64,000 nt of DNA, from NCBI GenBank assembly GCA_003868215.1, contig QWDQ01000003.1:620001-684000 (forward strand), read 5' to 3'. Of this stretch, positions 10,762-21,500 are shown in pieces; within the stretch, counting starts at the first letter, position 1; each line of letters begins with the position of its first letter. The notes under the pieces are model-generated. The model saw only the letters and a list, made by a program, of their open reading frames with translations, ran no database searches and was not told where the DNA came from. The translations under genes and the position numbers were made by a program. The stretch is from Pseudophaeomoniella oleicola. Lineage: Eukaryota; Ascomycota; Eurotiomycetes; Phaeomoniellales; Phaeomoniellaceae.

Positions 10762-13488
10762 ATGTCTTCGGGGACGCACCCCACAAGGCTTTCCAGCATT
10801 GGCAAGACCAGACTACCGGGCCCTAAGAAGGGAATCCAACGCCGGAAACTAAGCGATGCAAAACCACCAACTCCCGTCTTTGTTCCTAGAAATGCCATAG
10901 CCGAGTCCAGGGCAGGACGGTCCAACACACGTCCAAGGGCTACATGTGCAAACCCTGCGTGTCCCAAGCCCGAGATTGTCGACGATGACGGCACCAAAGT
11001 CTGTGCGACATGTGGTACCGTCGCCCAAGAATCGAACATTGTCTCCGAAATCACCTTCGGAGAGTCTTCGACCGGTGCAGCTATTGTCCAAGGTACTTTT
11101 GTTGGTGCAGATCAACGTCACGGCCGTGGTGGCCTTGGACCAAGAGGTTACCATAGTAGTGATGATAGTCCGAATCGTGCACAGACCCTTTCATTGGCCA
11201 AGGTCTGTATTGGTGGTATCGCCAACAAGCTCGGTTTGCCATCTAACATCAACGAACAAGCAGCACATATATTCCAGATCTCGCAGTATCAAATGGTGCA
11301 AGGTCGCAGTATTAGAGCTGTTGCAGCTGTTTGCCTTTATGTGGCATGTCGCCGTCGACAAGCCGTGGAGGCTCATCACGTCATGCTTATTGATATTGCT
11401 GAGCACATGAACTTCAATGTCTTTATGCTAGGTTCTATCTACACGAAGATGGTACGTAAGGTGCACGGTCTTGGCGACATCGAAGCAGTCAACCCTGAAA
11501 ACTTGATCCTGCGATTCGCAAGGTCGCTTGAATTTGGACGTGATACGAACAAAATTGTCACGGAAGCAACACGCATCGTACAGCGTATGAAGCGGGATTG
11601 GATGGTTACAGGTCGTCGTCCTGCTGGCATCTGCGGTGCTGCTCTAATTATCGCAGCTCGAATGAACAACTTTCGGAGGACAGTGAGGGAAATGGTATAC
11701 GTCGTGAAGGTTACCGAAATCACCATCAATAAGAGGTTAGAAGAGTTCAAGATTACGGACTCATCAAAATTCACCGTCGAAGAATTTCGGCAAGTAGACC
11801 TTAACTCCTTGAAAGAGCATGATCCACCTGCATTCTACCTTGCACAAAAGGGCGCGAAACCCAAACGGGGTCGCAAAAGAAAGGCACCGGAGACCGCAGC
11901 GGGTATTGAGAACGGAAATGAAGAAGATGGCGACAATAGTGATGAGACGCCGCCACCATCGCAAAAGAAGAGGGTCGATAAGGATGGATTTGCCATTCCA
12001 GATCTTCCCATCGATCCTGCCCTGCGCACCGCAGGTCCACCACAAGACGGACCTATTGATGAGGCTCTTACCTCGGCTGTCAATGATGCGATCACTGAAA
12101 TGGAGCGCGACAAGCCATTATATCCGGGACCTTCTCAAAAATCCGCTGATCGTGACGATGATGCTGCCTCCGTAGTGTCGACGGCAACGGATGCAAGTGG
12201 TACGACCACATATTCTGAAACCACAGGCTTACCACGAAAGCGGGGTCGGCCAAAGGGGGCCAAAAACAAAGCCCCCTTGCCTCCGAGCGGAGCTGAGCTC
12301 GCTTTGGAAGCTGCAATCGAAAAAGAAGTACGCTCTGGAATCGACAAGATATCGCAAGACCCCGAAGCCTCACGAGTCACGACTAGATCAGCCAAGCCTA
12401 CTCAACAGCCGACGCCACCTAGTACGCAACCGAGTACACAACCAGAAAAGCAGCCAGAAACAACAACAGTGCAGCCTGCGGAGAAGGCACCCGCCTCCGT
12501 TGGTGAACCCTCTTCATCCTCAAGAGGGGATCTGTTGAGTGAAGAGATCGGGGAGGACGAGTTTGATGACGATCCCGAAGTTGCCAATTGTCTCCTAAGC
12601 CCTGCCGAACGGGAAATAAAGGAACGTATCTGGGTTCACGAAAATAACACATGGCTCCGTGAGCAACACAGAAAGAAGATCCAAGCCCAACTCAAGCAGG
12701 CTGACCCGAATCAGCAAGCGGAAGCTGTGAAAGAGGGCAAATCGAGGAAGAAACGTAGACCCAGGCTAGGCGATCCCAAGTATCTCAAGAAAGACAAAGA
12801 AGAATCCACTAAAGACGCGGCCGAGGATGGTACAGGCGAAGAGCAAACGGCAGAGGACGAAGCAGCAGACGATATTTCCAAGAGTGAACAAGCAGCTGGC
12901 AGGGCAGTCAAATCCATGCTCGAGAACCGCGCTTACTCCACACGTATCAACTATAACGTTATGCAGACCCTGTTTCCAGGCATGATGGCCCGTGAATCTA
13001 GTGTCGAAAGCCGAAGGAGCATAGACGACAGAGCCAGAAAACGAGAGCGCCTGCTCGCCGCCGCAGAAGACGAAAGCCGAAGCCAAACCTCGGACTCTAG
13101 AGCGGCAAGCCCCGGCACTGCCTCAGTAGCTTCCTCGATCGGCGAATCAGCGACCGCACCACCACCACGCCGATCCATCCAAGCGTCTCCCTCTCCCGCC
13201 GCCCTCTCAGATTCCCATCTTTCCAACCCCATCACGAAAGAAAGTCCTCCTACACCCCAACCGGCAGCACTCCCCAACCCCACAGAGTCCCAGGACACCA
13301 ACGCCAATGTGCTCGGAACCGTTCCCGACGTCGAAGAAGAAGACGAAAGCGACGTCGACGTCAACATCATGGGTGACCTGGACGACGACGACGAAGATGA
13401 AGAGGAAGACGAGGAAGAAGTCGAGAATGCGTTTGCGGGGAGATATCAACAACGCTACAGCGACGACGAGGATGATGATGAAGAGTGA
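10762..13488 (+). CDS. BRF1: Transcription factor IIIB subunit BRF1
   Basis: TFIIB-related factor of RNA polymerase III, recruited to tRNA and 5S genes by TFIIIC and bound to TBP and Bdp1. Intronless, 908 aa. An N-terminal zinc ribbon (CANPAC at 62-67 with CATCG some 20 residues on) is followed by two cyclin-fold repeats (about 135-325, with VCLYVACRR and GAALIIAARM motifs). The C-terminal BRF1 homology region is visible as DPEVANCLLSPAEREIKERIW and, further on, NYNVMQTLFPGM. Oddities are a GRKRKAP basic patch, an RKRGRPKGAKNK AT-hook-like motif, large Ser/Pro/Glu-rich linkers and a tail of about 50 almost wholly acidic residues (Asp/Glu). Yeast BRF1 is about 600 aa; filamentous fungal proteins are longer. 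Nuclear and essential in yeasts. Confidence 0.95.
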   Translation: MSSGTHPTRLSSIGKTRLPGPKKGIQRRKLSDAKPPTPVFVPRNAIAESRAGRSNTRPRATCANPACPKPEIVDDDGTKVCATCGTVAQESNIVSEITFGESSTGAAIVQGTFVGADQRHGRGGLGPRGYHSSDDSPNRAQTLSLAKVCIGGIANKLGLPSNINEQAAHIFQISQYQMVQGRSIRAVAAVCLYVACRRRQAVEAHHVMLIDIAEHMNFNVFMLGSIYTKMVRKVHGLGDIEAVNPENLILRFARSLEFGRDTNKIVTEATRIVQRMKRDWMVTGRRPAGICGAALIIAARMNNFRRTVREMVYVVKVTEITINKRLEEFKITDSSKFTVEEFRQVDLNSLKEHDPPAFYLAQKGAKPKRGRKRKAPETAAGIENGNEEDGDNSDETPPPSQKKRVDKDGFAIPDLPIDPALRTAGPPQDGPIDEALTSAVNDAITEMERDKPLYPGPSQKSADRDDDAASVVSTATDASGTTTYSETTGLPRKRGRPKGAKNKAPLPPSGAELALEAAIEKEVRSGIDKISQDPEASRVTTRSAKPTQQPTPPSTQPSTQPEKQPETTTVQPAEKAPASVGEPSSSSRGDLLSEEIGEDEFDDDPEVANCLLSPAEREIKERIWVHENNTWLREQHRKKIQAQLKQADPNQQAEAVKEGKSRKKRRPRLGDPKYLKKDKEESTKDAAEDGTGEEQTAEDEAADDISKSEQAAGRAVKSMLENRAYSTRINYNVMQTLFPGMMARESSVESRRSIDDRARKRERLLAAAEDESRSQTSDSRAASPGTASVASSIGESATAPPPRRSIQASPSPAALSDSHLSNPITKESPPTPQPAALPNPTESQDTNANVLGTVPDVEEEDESDVDVNIMGDLDDDDEDEEEDEEEVENAFAGRYQQRYSDDEDDDEE

Positions 13489-14033
13489 AGAGACAGTGGA
13501 TAAGAGAGAGAGAGAGAGTGTGTGTGTGTGTGAGGCAGAAAGAGAAGGCTTTTTTTTTTTTGGCTTTATGTTTTTTGAATGCGCGATGCGTGTTATTGAT
13601 ACCCCCAGGACTACTTGTGTTTGCATTTGTGTTTGTATTCTTAGAGACGGAAACGGAAGGGAAGGGACATTCATTAGCGGACTTGAGTACTGGGGTAGAG
13701 TGGTAGGAAGAGCAGGAAGAGGTGGGAGTAAACATGACAAAGGATAGCATGGCAAATCGAACAATACATAATAATAGTAATATATTTACTAAAGGTCGGT
13801 TCTTTGTATATTTTCCGTGTAGTCCTTAGGAAATTGATTGAAGATATTGCAGCCCCCCACCCCCCCCCCCTTCCTAAATACGAAAGCAAGAAGGGAACAC
13901 AACACAACGACACATACATCACCATCCCATGATCATACAGCCTAGGTACATAGTATTACAGACCACCCACACCCACATCCCCTTGTAACTTCACGAGTAT
14001 AAAGCAATGGAATCGGCACGCTCGTTAGCTTGC
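13489..14033. other. Intergenic region with GA/GT microsatellite
   Basis: 3' flank of BRF1 and of the convergent small gene. GA then GT repeats at 13503-13532, a T-run near 13550 and a C-run near 13855-13870. Nothing coding seen. Confidence 0.6.
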
Positions 14034-14517
14034 CTAGCGAGTACTGCTAGTCCCATCCTCGGGACCAGGAAGACCTTCCTCGTCACCGGGTTCAGCGTAT
14101 GTGCCAGCTTGCTTGGCAGCACCACGGGTACGGCCACTGTCGATGATGTTGGACTGGTCGATTGCGTCGCGGTCGTCTGCTTCTGTTTTTTTTTTGGTGG
14201 AGATGGGAGTTAGTTTCTGTGTAAAAGGGGGTTCAGGGGTGGGTGAAGTGAGGATGGGGGAGGATCGGGGAGGATGGAGGGAGGGATAGATGAGAGGAGG
14301 ATGGGGGCTGATGAGAAGAATACAAACCTAGTTGAGCGTCGGAGTCGGTGGAGGATGGGTCGATGGGATCCTCGACCTGAGCGCTGTCGGATTGTACGGG
14401 GATATGAGATTGTCCCGTTCGGGACTTGTAGTCGTTGTCACTGTAGTCGCCGGATGGGACGTCACCACCAACGGCATCGTTGCTGGACTCATACTGGTCG
14501 TCTGGAGAAGCTGACAT
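14034..14517 (-). CDS. Small acidic CHZ-like (histone chaperone domain) protein
   Basis: Two exons on the minus strand, 14517-14328 and 14182-14034, with a 145-nt intron (GTTTGT donor, acceptor after a poly-A/T tract). The product is 112 aa, acidic and Ser/Asp-rich. Its second exon begins ADDRDAIDQSNIID and continues GRTRGAAKQAG, resembling the CHZ motif (acidic, I-D-x-S-N-I-I, then GRxTRG) of the H2A.Z-H2B chaperone Chz1. The C-terminus is EPGDEEGLPGPEDG-like. I recall similar short fungal proteins annotated as histone chaperone domain proteins, but the full Chz1 helix is not evident, so H2A.Z binding is only inferred. The long intron would hide this gene from single-ORF searches. Confidence 0.62.
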
Positions 14518-15797
14518 TCTGGATTGCTCTGAGGGGTGAAGGGTTGGGTAAAGGTCTGTGTCTTGCAGATTCGTGAGGTCGAGACACTCACTGGTTTGAT
14601 GGTGAGTAGTAAAGAAGTAGATGGGGGAAGATCGCTGGGAAGCAAAACACTCAATTGCTTCCCCTTTTGTAGTAATCGCTCAGGTGTAATTAGTGGCTGG
14701 TATCACGGCACAGAACTAAGAGTAGAAACTTTGCTACATCATGATATAACCAGATCTAAGAGACATGGCGTCACGGTGAGTCGTAGCAGATTCTTTTGCC
14801 CCTATAGTCTCATGACATATTGCCTGGGATGACATGAGAGAGGACGTGATCTATCGCACTATTGATGTCATTGGGGAACCTTCACCCCATACCCATATAA
14901 CTCGTAGCAACCTCTGAAAAGGCCACTGATAGTAGACGGGACAGAGATTGGTACCAAAAGAAAGACTCGTTGAAGCATGAAGCATGAAGCATGAAGCATT
15001 AAGCATCTAGATGTGGTTAAGCAGGATCGAACATAGATGCCGATCAATGATAGATTCGGCAACAAGCGCGCGTCAATTCCGATCAAAATCCAGTACCACA
15101 CTGTCATGATGTAGTGAGCCATTGGCGTTGTGCAATTGATATCCGATATCTAGAGCGTAGCTGCCGTGTTGCTTTAGAGTCAAAGACGTCAACACTCAGG
15201 ATAGACGTGGGGAAATGGAATGGAAGCTTTGATCCAGGCACGATGTTGTGCACTAAATCGATGATTCCATCTGACAAAATTAGTGATGACTTCAATATAG
15301 GTAGATCGTCTCTAAGGAACCTATGCTAAACCACTGAGTCAGATCGTAATGCTATGGCTGCTCTCCTGGGTTGAAGCGGCATGACGAGCTGGGAAAGCGT
15401 ATTGTTATGCTCCTTCTACACCAGATCCAGCACGTCTGATATAGCCCAGCTCCTGCAAGTGGCATTTGGGTAGCTAGACATGAGAGCTGAGATATACCCT
15501 GATCTCAAAGAGATATTGACGGTCAATAGGACTAAGTTAGATGAGGTTGACCAAATGATTTAATATAATTATTGTATCCAGATCTCGTGATTTGGCGTTC
15601 AACCGAGTCGCGTTCTGTGGAGAAGTGTCGCGTCACTTATGCAACCACTTACGCTATTTGGGGCTTGACCGTATTGACAGCATTGGTGTGCATCAAAACA
15701 ATCAAATCGACTTGCTGTTATCTATGGCTATAGTGACTTGGTCACATAATACACTCTCACAGATGCGCTTTGTTTTGTGCTTCTAGTTCCTGTCGAC
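14518..15797. other. Intergenic region
   Basis: 1.3 kb between divergent genes (small CHZ-like gene and MUS81). No convincing reading frame. A seven-base tandem repeat (TGAAGCA, four to five units) lies at 14971-15005. Confidence 0.5.
14971..15005. repeat. Tandem heptamer (TGAAGCA)n
   Basis: Four exact TGAAGCA units and a fifth degenerate one in intergenic DNA. Confidence 0.85.
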
Positions 15798-17628
15798 ATG
15801 TCTCAACCATGTGCCAATCCATTGCTGCTCCAATGGCTGAAAGAATGGCTCGACCAGGCGAGAGAGAGGAACAGCAAGGGCGCAACCATGTACGAGTAGT
15901 ACGAGCAATTCTGGCGAGGTTTGGCTGACCTGATCTAGATATCGAAAAGCTTACGATTCGATGAAAGCTTGTCCAATGCAATTCAAACATCCCTTGGAAG
16001 CGCAACAACTACATGGGCTAGGTCCTAAATTATGCCAACGTCTGACAGACAGGCTTGAGGAACATTGCAGAGCGAATGGATTACCTATGCCTGAATTGCC
16101 GTACAAGGGATCGAAAAGGCAATCTGATGGCGAGGGTGATGCAGCTCAACTCTCTAAGAAGCAGCGCAAGAGGGCACCGAAGCAGTATCTGCCAACTTTG
16201 CGGTCAGGAGCGTACGGCCTTCTCATCGGGCTCCTGACGCTCGATGAGGATGCACCATTAGGCCTTACCAAAGACGAACTCATAGAAGTTGCGCAACCAC
16301 ACTCAGACTCCAATTTCAGAGTTCCTAGTGAACCAGGGAAGTTTTTTACCGCTTGGAATTCGATGAAAAAGCTGAAGGACAAAGATCTGGTGCATGAACA
16401 TGGCAGACCAGTTAAGCGATACATGTTAACCGACGAAGGACGCGAAGTGGCTATGAAATGCCAGAGTTTTGAGAAGTCGAAGGCCAATATTGAGAATCAT
16501 CTGGAGCGTGATACCGATCCTGAAAATCTGCCCAAGGTTGCTGGTGCCAGCTTAGCATCTAGCTTAAGGACACCAGATCTGTTGCCGGAGCAAGTCCCGG
16601 ACTCACAAAACATTATATCGATCGAAGAGGCCCAAGACTCAGACGTGGAGGTAATCGAAGATGAGAATACCACTGTGGCCCCTCAAGTGCCAGGCGCATC
16701 GTCGACAAATTTCACACCTATTCATGTTGCACCGGGAACATTTGAGGTCCATCTCGTCATAGACAATCGAGAAATCAGGTCAACTCACGATCGTGACTAT
16801 ATCTCGGAAGAGCTTACGAAGCGCGGCGTGAAAGCTATAACGAGGGCTCTTCCAGTCGGAGATGCACTCTGGGTCGCCAAGATCAAGAACCCTCCAGAAG
16901 AGCTTCTCCGTAGCGGCGATGAGGGTAGTGGTAAAGATGAGGTGCTGTTAGATCACATAGTCGAGAGGAAACGTCTAGATGACTTGATCGGCAGCATAAA
17001 GGATGGTCGCTTTCACGAACAAAAATTCCGATTACGCAGATCTGGGGTGAAAAATGTCACTTATCTGATCGAAAATATCACTATTTCCGATGAGCGTCAG
17101 AACAAATATGGAGATGCTGTTGCGTCAGCCATTGCATCAACACAAGTCGTGAATGGGTTTTTCGTCAAGCGAACCGAGAAGCTTGATGACACCATTCGGT
17201 ACCTCGCTCGAATGACTAATTTGCTTAAGAATCGGTACGAAGAACAATCACTATATGTGATCCCTGCAAAAGTACTTCATCCACAAACATACCTGCCGTT
17301 ACTGGACAAGCTGCGCAAAGACAAACCACAGCAACAACACTATATCACATTTGCCTCCTTTCATTCTCTCTCATCCAAGTCGAGTGACCTCACTCTACGA
17401 GATGTCTACTTGAAGATGTTGATGTGCTGCCGAGGTGTGACAGGAGAGAAGGCCTTGGAGATTCAGAAGAGGTGGAAGACACCTCGGGAGTTCGTAGAGG
17501 CGTTCGAAAAGATCGAAGATCGCCGGAAGAAGGATGCCATGGTCAGTGACCAATTACAGACACTTGTGCCTCGCAAGAAAGTTGCAAAACAGTTGAGCGC
17601 GAGGATTGCAGAAGTATGGGCACCCTAA
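15798..17628 (+). CDS. MUS81: Structure-specific endonuclease MUS81
   Basis: Catalytic subunit of the Mus81-Eme1 nuclease that cuts 3' flaps, replication forks and nicked Holliday junctions. Two exons (15798-15889, 15939-17628) encode 593 aa; the 49-nt intron joins NSKGAT to IYRKAYDSMK, as expected for the family. N-terminal helix-hairpin-helix region with HGLGPKLCQRL, a winged-helix region (about residues 125-220), the ERCC4 nuclease core from about 299, and a C-terminal HhH. The catalytic signature is intact: D306-N-R-E309 and V372-E-R-K-x-x-D378. Without the first exon the conserved NPLLLQWLKEW start would be lost, which decides the ATG at 15798. Nuclear; no unusual truncation. Confidence 0.95.
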
Positions 17629-18526
17629 ACATGTCGAGGTTGACGAGAAATGAATGATGAATGATTGAATGAAGGGAAAGGCCATGTACGGTAAAGTTCT
17701 ACATATAGTATTGATACAATTGGACACGCACACCTACAAGCTGAGATTGAAACGGAATAGACCATACAAAATTGACCCAGGACATTGTTGTCGCAGGTAT
17801 GAATACACTATGACAGAGTGCGAAATGGCCGCAGCAGAGCAATTCTGATAGCGACACCCTTACATAAGACCAGTGGAACGCTGGAAGAGTGTCAATAATG
17901 CAATAAATGAGGATGTTGATCAAGATAAGGTCATTTGCCCAGCATCAACGAGATCCACATAATTAATTCACCAATCCAATTCTCAATTCCCCCAAAAAGA
18001 GGCAAAGAACCTTCGCCCTTTGAGCCTTGCGGTTTTTGTGCGTAGAATAGCGTGAAACGGCTCAACACCGATCGACTATTAGCATTACCGCAAGGATGGC
18101 AATCTGGAGTGGCGATGATATCCAATGACAGTTGATTCTGGCCCAAAAGAAATACGCAGAAATCTCTCAGATGATAACCAGACAAGGCACAATTGTCGCA
18201 TGCCATCGGTAAACTTTCTATGAGAATGTCCCATACCTTCAGTTCTTCTATTTCTTCTTGTTTTTTCTGATTTGTATTTATGAGATGTGAATCCTGATGT
18301 TGATCTATCATCGTTGTCTGCTTCGTCCTGTGCAGATTCCCTAACCAAACAACATACATTACATCACACTGCACTTCTTCGACGTCACTGCTAGATCCAA
18401 CATTTGACATAGCAGCTTCCGGGACATTTTATCTCTCCTTTATCCAATATCTGAGCAATTCTTGGGACTAACTGCTGGTAAACATTGCTTTCATCGGGCT
18501 TTGAGTAGTCTGATATACGATGGTCA
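17629..18526. other. Intergenic region, upstream of copper ATPase
   Basis: 0.9 kb. The only long frame is a 159-codon antisense one (18410-17931) with CDNC and CHPC pairs but no recognised family; it is treated as doubtful. No canonical yeast Ace1-type copper element (HTHNNGCTGD) was found in the last 120 bp. Confidence 0.4.
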
Positions 18527-21500
18527 ATGGCGAACATATCGCCTTCAGCTTCTCGAAGCCGACCACGCTCCACCAGGGTACCACTTCGGTATCATGCAGA
18601 TCTCGAGACTGTGCTTTTGGTCCAGAACATCCATTGTCCATCATGCGTTTCCTACGTACAGGACATTCTGCGGCCATTCGACGACGTTACGAAGGTTGAT
18701 GTGAATATCTTGTCACATGAGGTGCGAGTGCAACATACAGATTCGAAGGCCAAAGTCTTCGCATCTGCTCTCATTGATGCAGCATTCGATGTCCACCATG
18801 TCTCCACGTATGGGCGAGATGGCAGCCTCCTCGAGGACTTTGCTCCCAACCTTGGTTTGACACAGATGCATCGCTCGGGGAAATCTTGGAACCTTTTGAT
18901 GTCACGAGCGCAGAAGAGACATATTGCAAATTGCGAAGCATGCCAGAAAGAGTCTAAAAGGTCATCAAAGAGACCAGCAACTGCCCTTTCTGCATTCGCC
19001 TGGAAGTTTCGCCATGGCTCTCGGACCCGTCCGAAATCTCACCCCGGTCTGGATGACATTGAGAGCCAACAAGGGCGTAGAGAGAAAGCACCACAGGCCT
19101 CTGAGGGTGATGTATCTTCGGGTCCAGATGACAGGCCACCCAGTGAACAAACATTTGAAGCACATCTCAGCATCGAAGGCATGACTTGTGCATCATGCAG
19201 TGGAAAGATCACCGAAGAATTAGAATCGCTGGACTTCGTGACATCGGTCAGCATTAATCTCATTTCCAACAGCGGGACTGTACAATACAGAGGGTCACAC
19301 GCGGACGCCAACAAATTGGTAGACGCTATTGAGGATATCGGGTACGAAGCATCGGTAATTGAAGTGAGAGGACGGCGCTCAGATGCTGCACCCTCTCAGG
19401 AAGATAAAAACAGTATCTTCACAGTCACTCTCAGTATTGAGGGCATGACTTGTGGTTCGTGTGTCGCAACTATTACTAGGGGCCTGGAAGAGCTGCCGTT
19501 CGCTCGTTCGGTAAACATCGATCTACTCGGAAACAGTGGAAAGATAGAATTCGAGGGAGAGAGCAACGCTGATAAAATACTAGAGACAATAGACGATCTC
19601 GGCTATGATGCAGACATTATCTTTAGAATCTCTGTGAATGCCACAGAGGAACAGGTTACTGAAGAACGTGTCATCACCTTGGTCGTTGAGGGCACGTATT
19701 GTCATCATTGCCCCAAGAAGATTGAAGCAGCGCTGAACGCAGCCATTGGCAAAGGGAAGGTGCTCCAAGCGCCTTCCCTCTCGGAACCTCACGTGACAGT
19801 GAAATATACACCGTCGCCTCCTCTCTATACAATGAGGACCTTCATGGACGCCATCAAAGAAGCAGATGAAGCTTTCAGGGTGGAAGTCTACCATACGCCA
19901 AGCTTAGAAGAGCGGTCACGGAAAATGCAAAAGCGAGAACAGTGGCGTATCATGGCGCGCCTCGTATTTGCTGGGATTGTTGCTATACCGACGTTTATCA
20001 TCGGTATTGTCTACATGAGCCTGGTTCCGAGGACCAACTCAGGCAGGATGTGGCTAGAACAACCTGTGTGGTCTGGAGCAGCCTCTAGAACAGAGTGGGC
20101 ACTCTTTATCATGACGACCCCCGTCATGTTCTTTGGGGCTGACTATTTCCACACTCGAACTTTCAAGGAGATACGGGCTCTATGGCGACCCTCGAGTAAA
20201 GTGCCGATACTTCGCCGCTTTTATCGTTTTGGCAGCATGAATCTCCTGATATCTTCCGGCACAGCTGTGGCTTACTTTGCTTCAATAGCAGTACTTGGCC
20301 TTGATGCAAAGGCCGAACGTTCTAGCACAGCTCACAGTAACAACACGTACTTTGACTCAGTCACATTCTTGACGTTCTTCATTCTTATTGGCAAATTCCT
20401 CGAAGCGTACAGCAAAGCAAAAACAGGTGATGCTATCTCGGCCCTAAGTAACCTGCGACCTACAGAGGCAGACCTTGTCACGTCCGTGTCAGGGGAAGGT
20501 TCAACAAAGATCACCAAAATTGGCGTCGATATGCTCGAAGTCGGCGATGTCGTGAGTATACCGCATGGGACATCACCTCCAAGCGATGGAGCAATACTTA
20601 GTACGGGAGAATACCGCTTCGACGAAAGTTCACTAACCGGAGAATCTGCGCCGGTCAAGAAGACTGCTGGCGACAAAGTGTTTACTGGCTCGGTTAATGT
20701 CGGATCCCCTGTTCAGATTAGCGTCACCGAAATTGGCGGTGATTCGATGCTCGACCAGATCGTGTCAGTCGTCCGAGAGGGCCAGACAAAGAGAGCTCCC
20801 ATCGAACGCGTGGCGGATCTACTGACTGGATACTTCGTTCCTATCATTACACTACTAGCAATTACCAGCTTCATTATCTGGGTCGCTCTAGGAGAATCTG
20901 GGACTCTGCCACGTAGATACCTCAATCATGACAGGGGCGGTTGGGTCTTCTGGAGTCTGGAATTTGCGATAGCCGTCTTTGTCGTGGCGTGTCCCTGTGG
21001 CATTGGGCTCGCTGCGCCAACGGCACTCTTTGTAGGCGGTGGCCTTGCCGCTAAGCGCGGAATACTCGTACAGGGAGGTGGTGAGGCATTTCAAGAAGCC
21101 AGCAACATCAACATCATTGTGTTTGACAAGACAGGCACCTTGACGGAAGGCGGCAGTCTGAAAGTGACGGAACATGAGGTACTCGAGCAGAATGACCAAG
21201 TGGATATCGATCTTGCTTTCAAGATGGCTCAAGTCATGGAAGAGTCAAGCAATCACCCTATCGCAAAAGCTGTCGTTGATTTTTGCAAGGGCCAGCAAGG
21301 TACATCCGCAGACCTCGTCTCTTCTGAGATCAGCGAAGTCAGCGGTCAAGGAATGAGTGCCAAATTTACTGTCAAAATCAATGATGAACGGCAGACATAC
21401 GAAGCTGCCATTGGTAATCAGCGGCTCTTATCCTCGCTCCCAAACTTTGACACCACAAAGGACGTGTATCTCAAGCCAATCTTAAGCAAGTATCAGTCTC

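Noticed and set aside
13207-13764. 185-codon antisense frame over the BRF1 tail
   Set aside because: It is the complement of the acidic, repetitive tail and the adjoining microsatellite; composition explains it.
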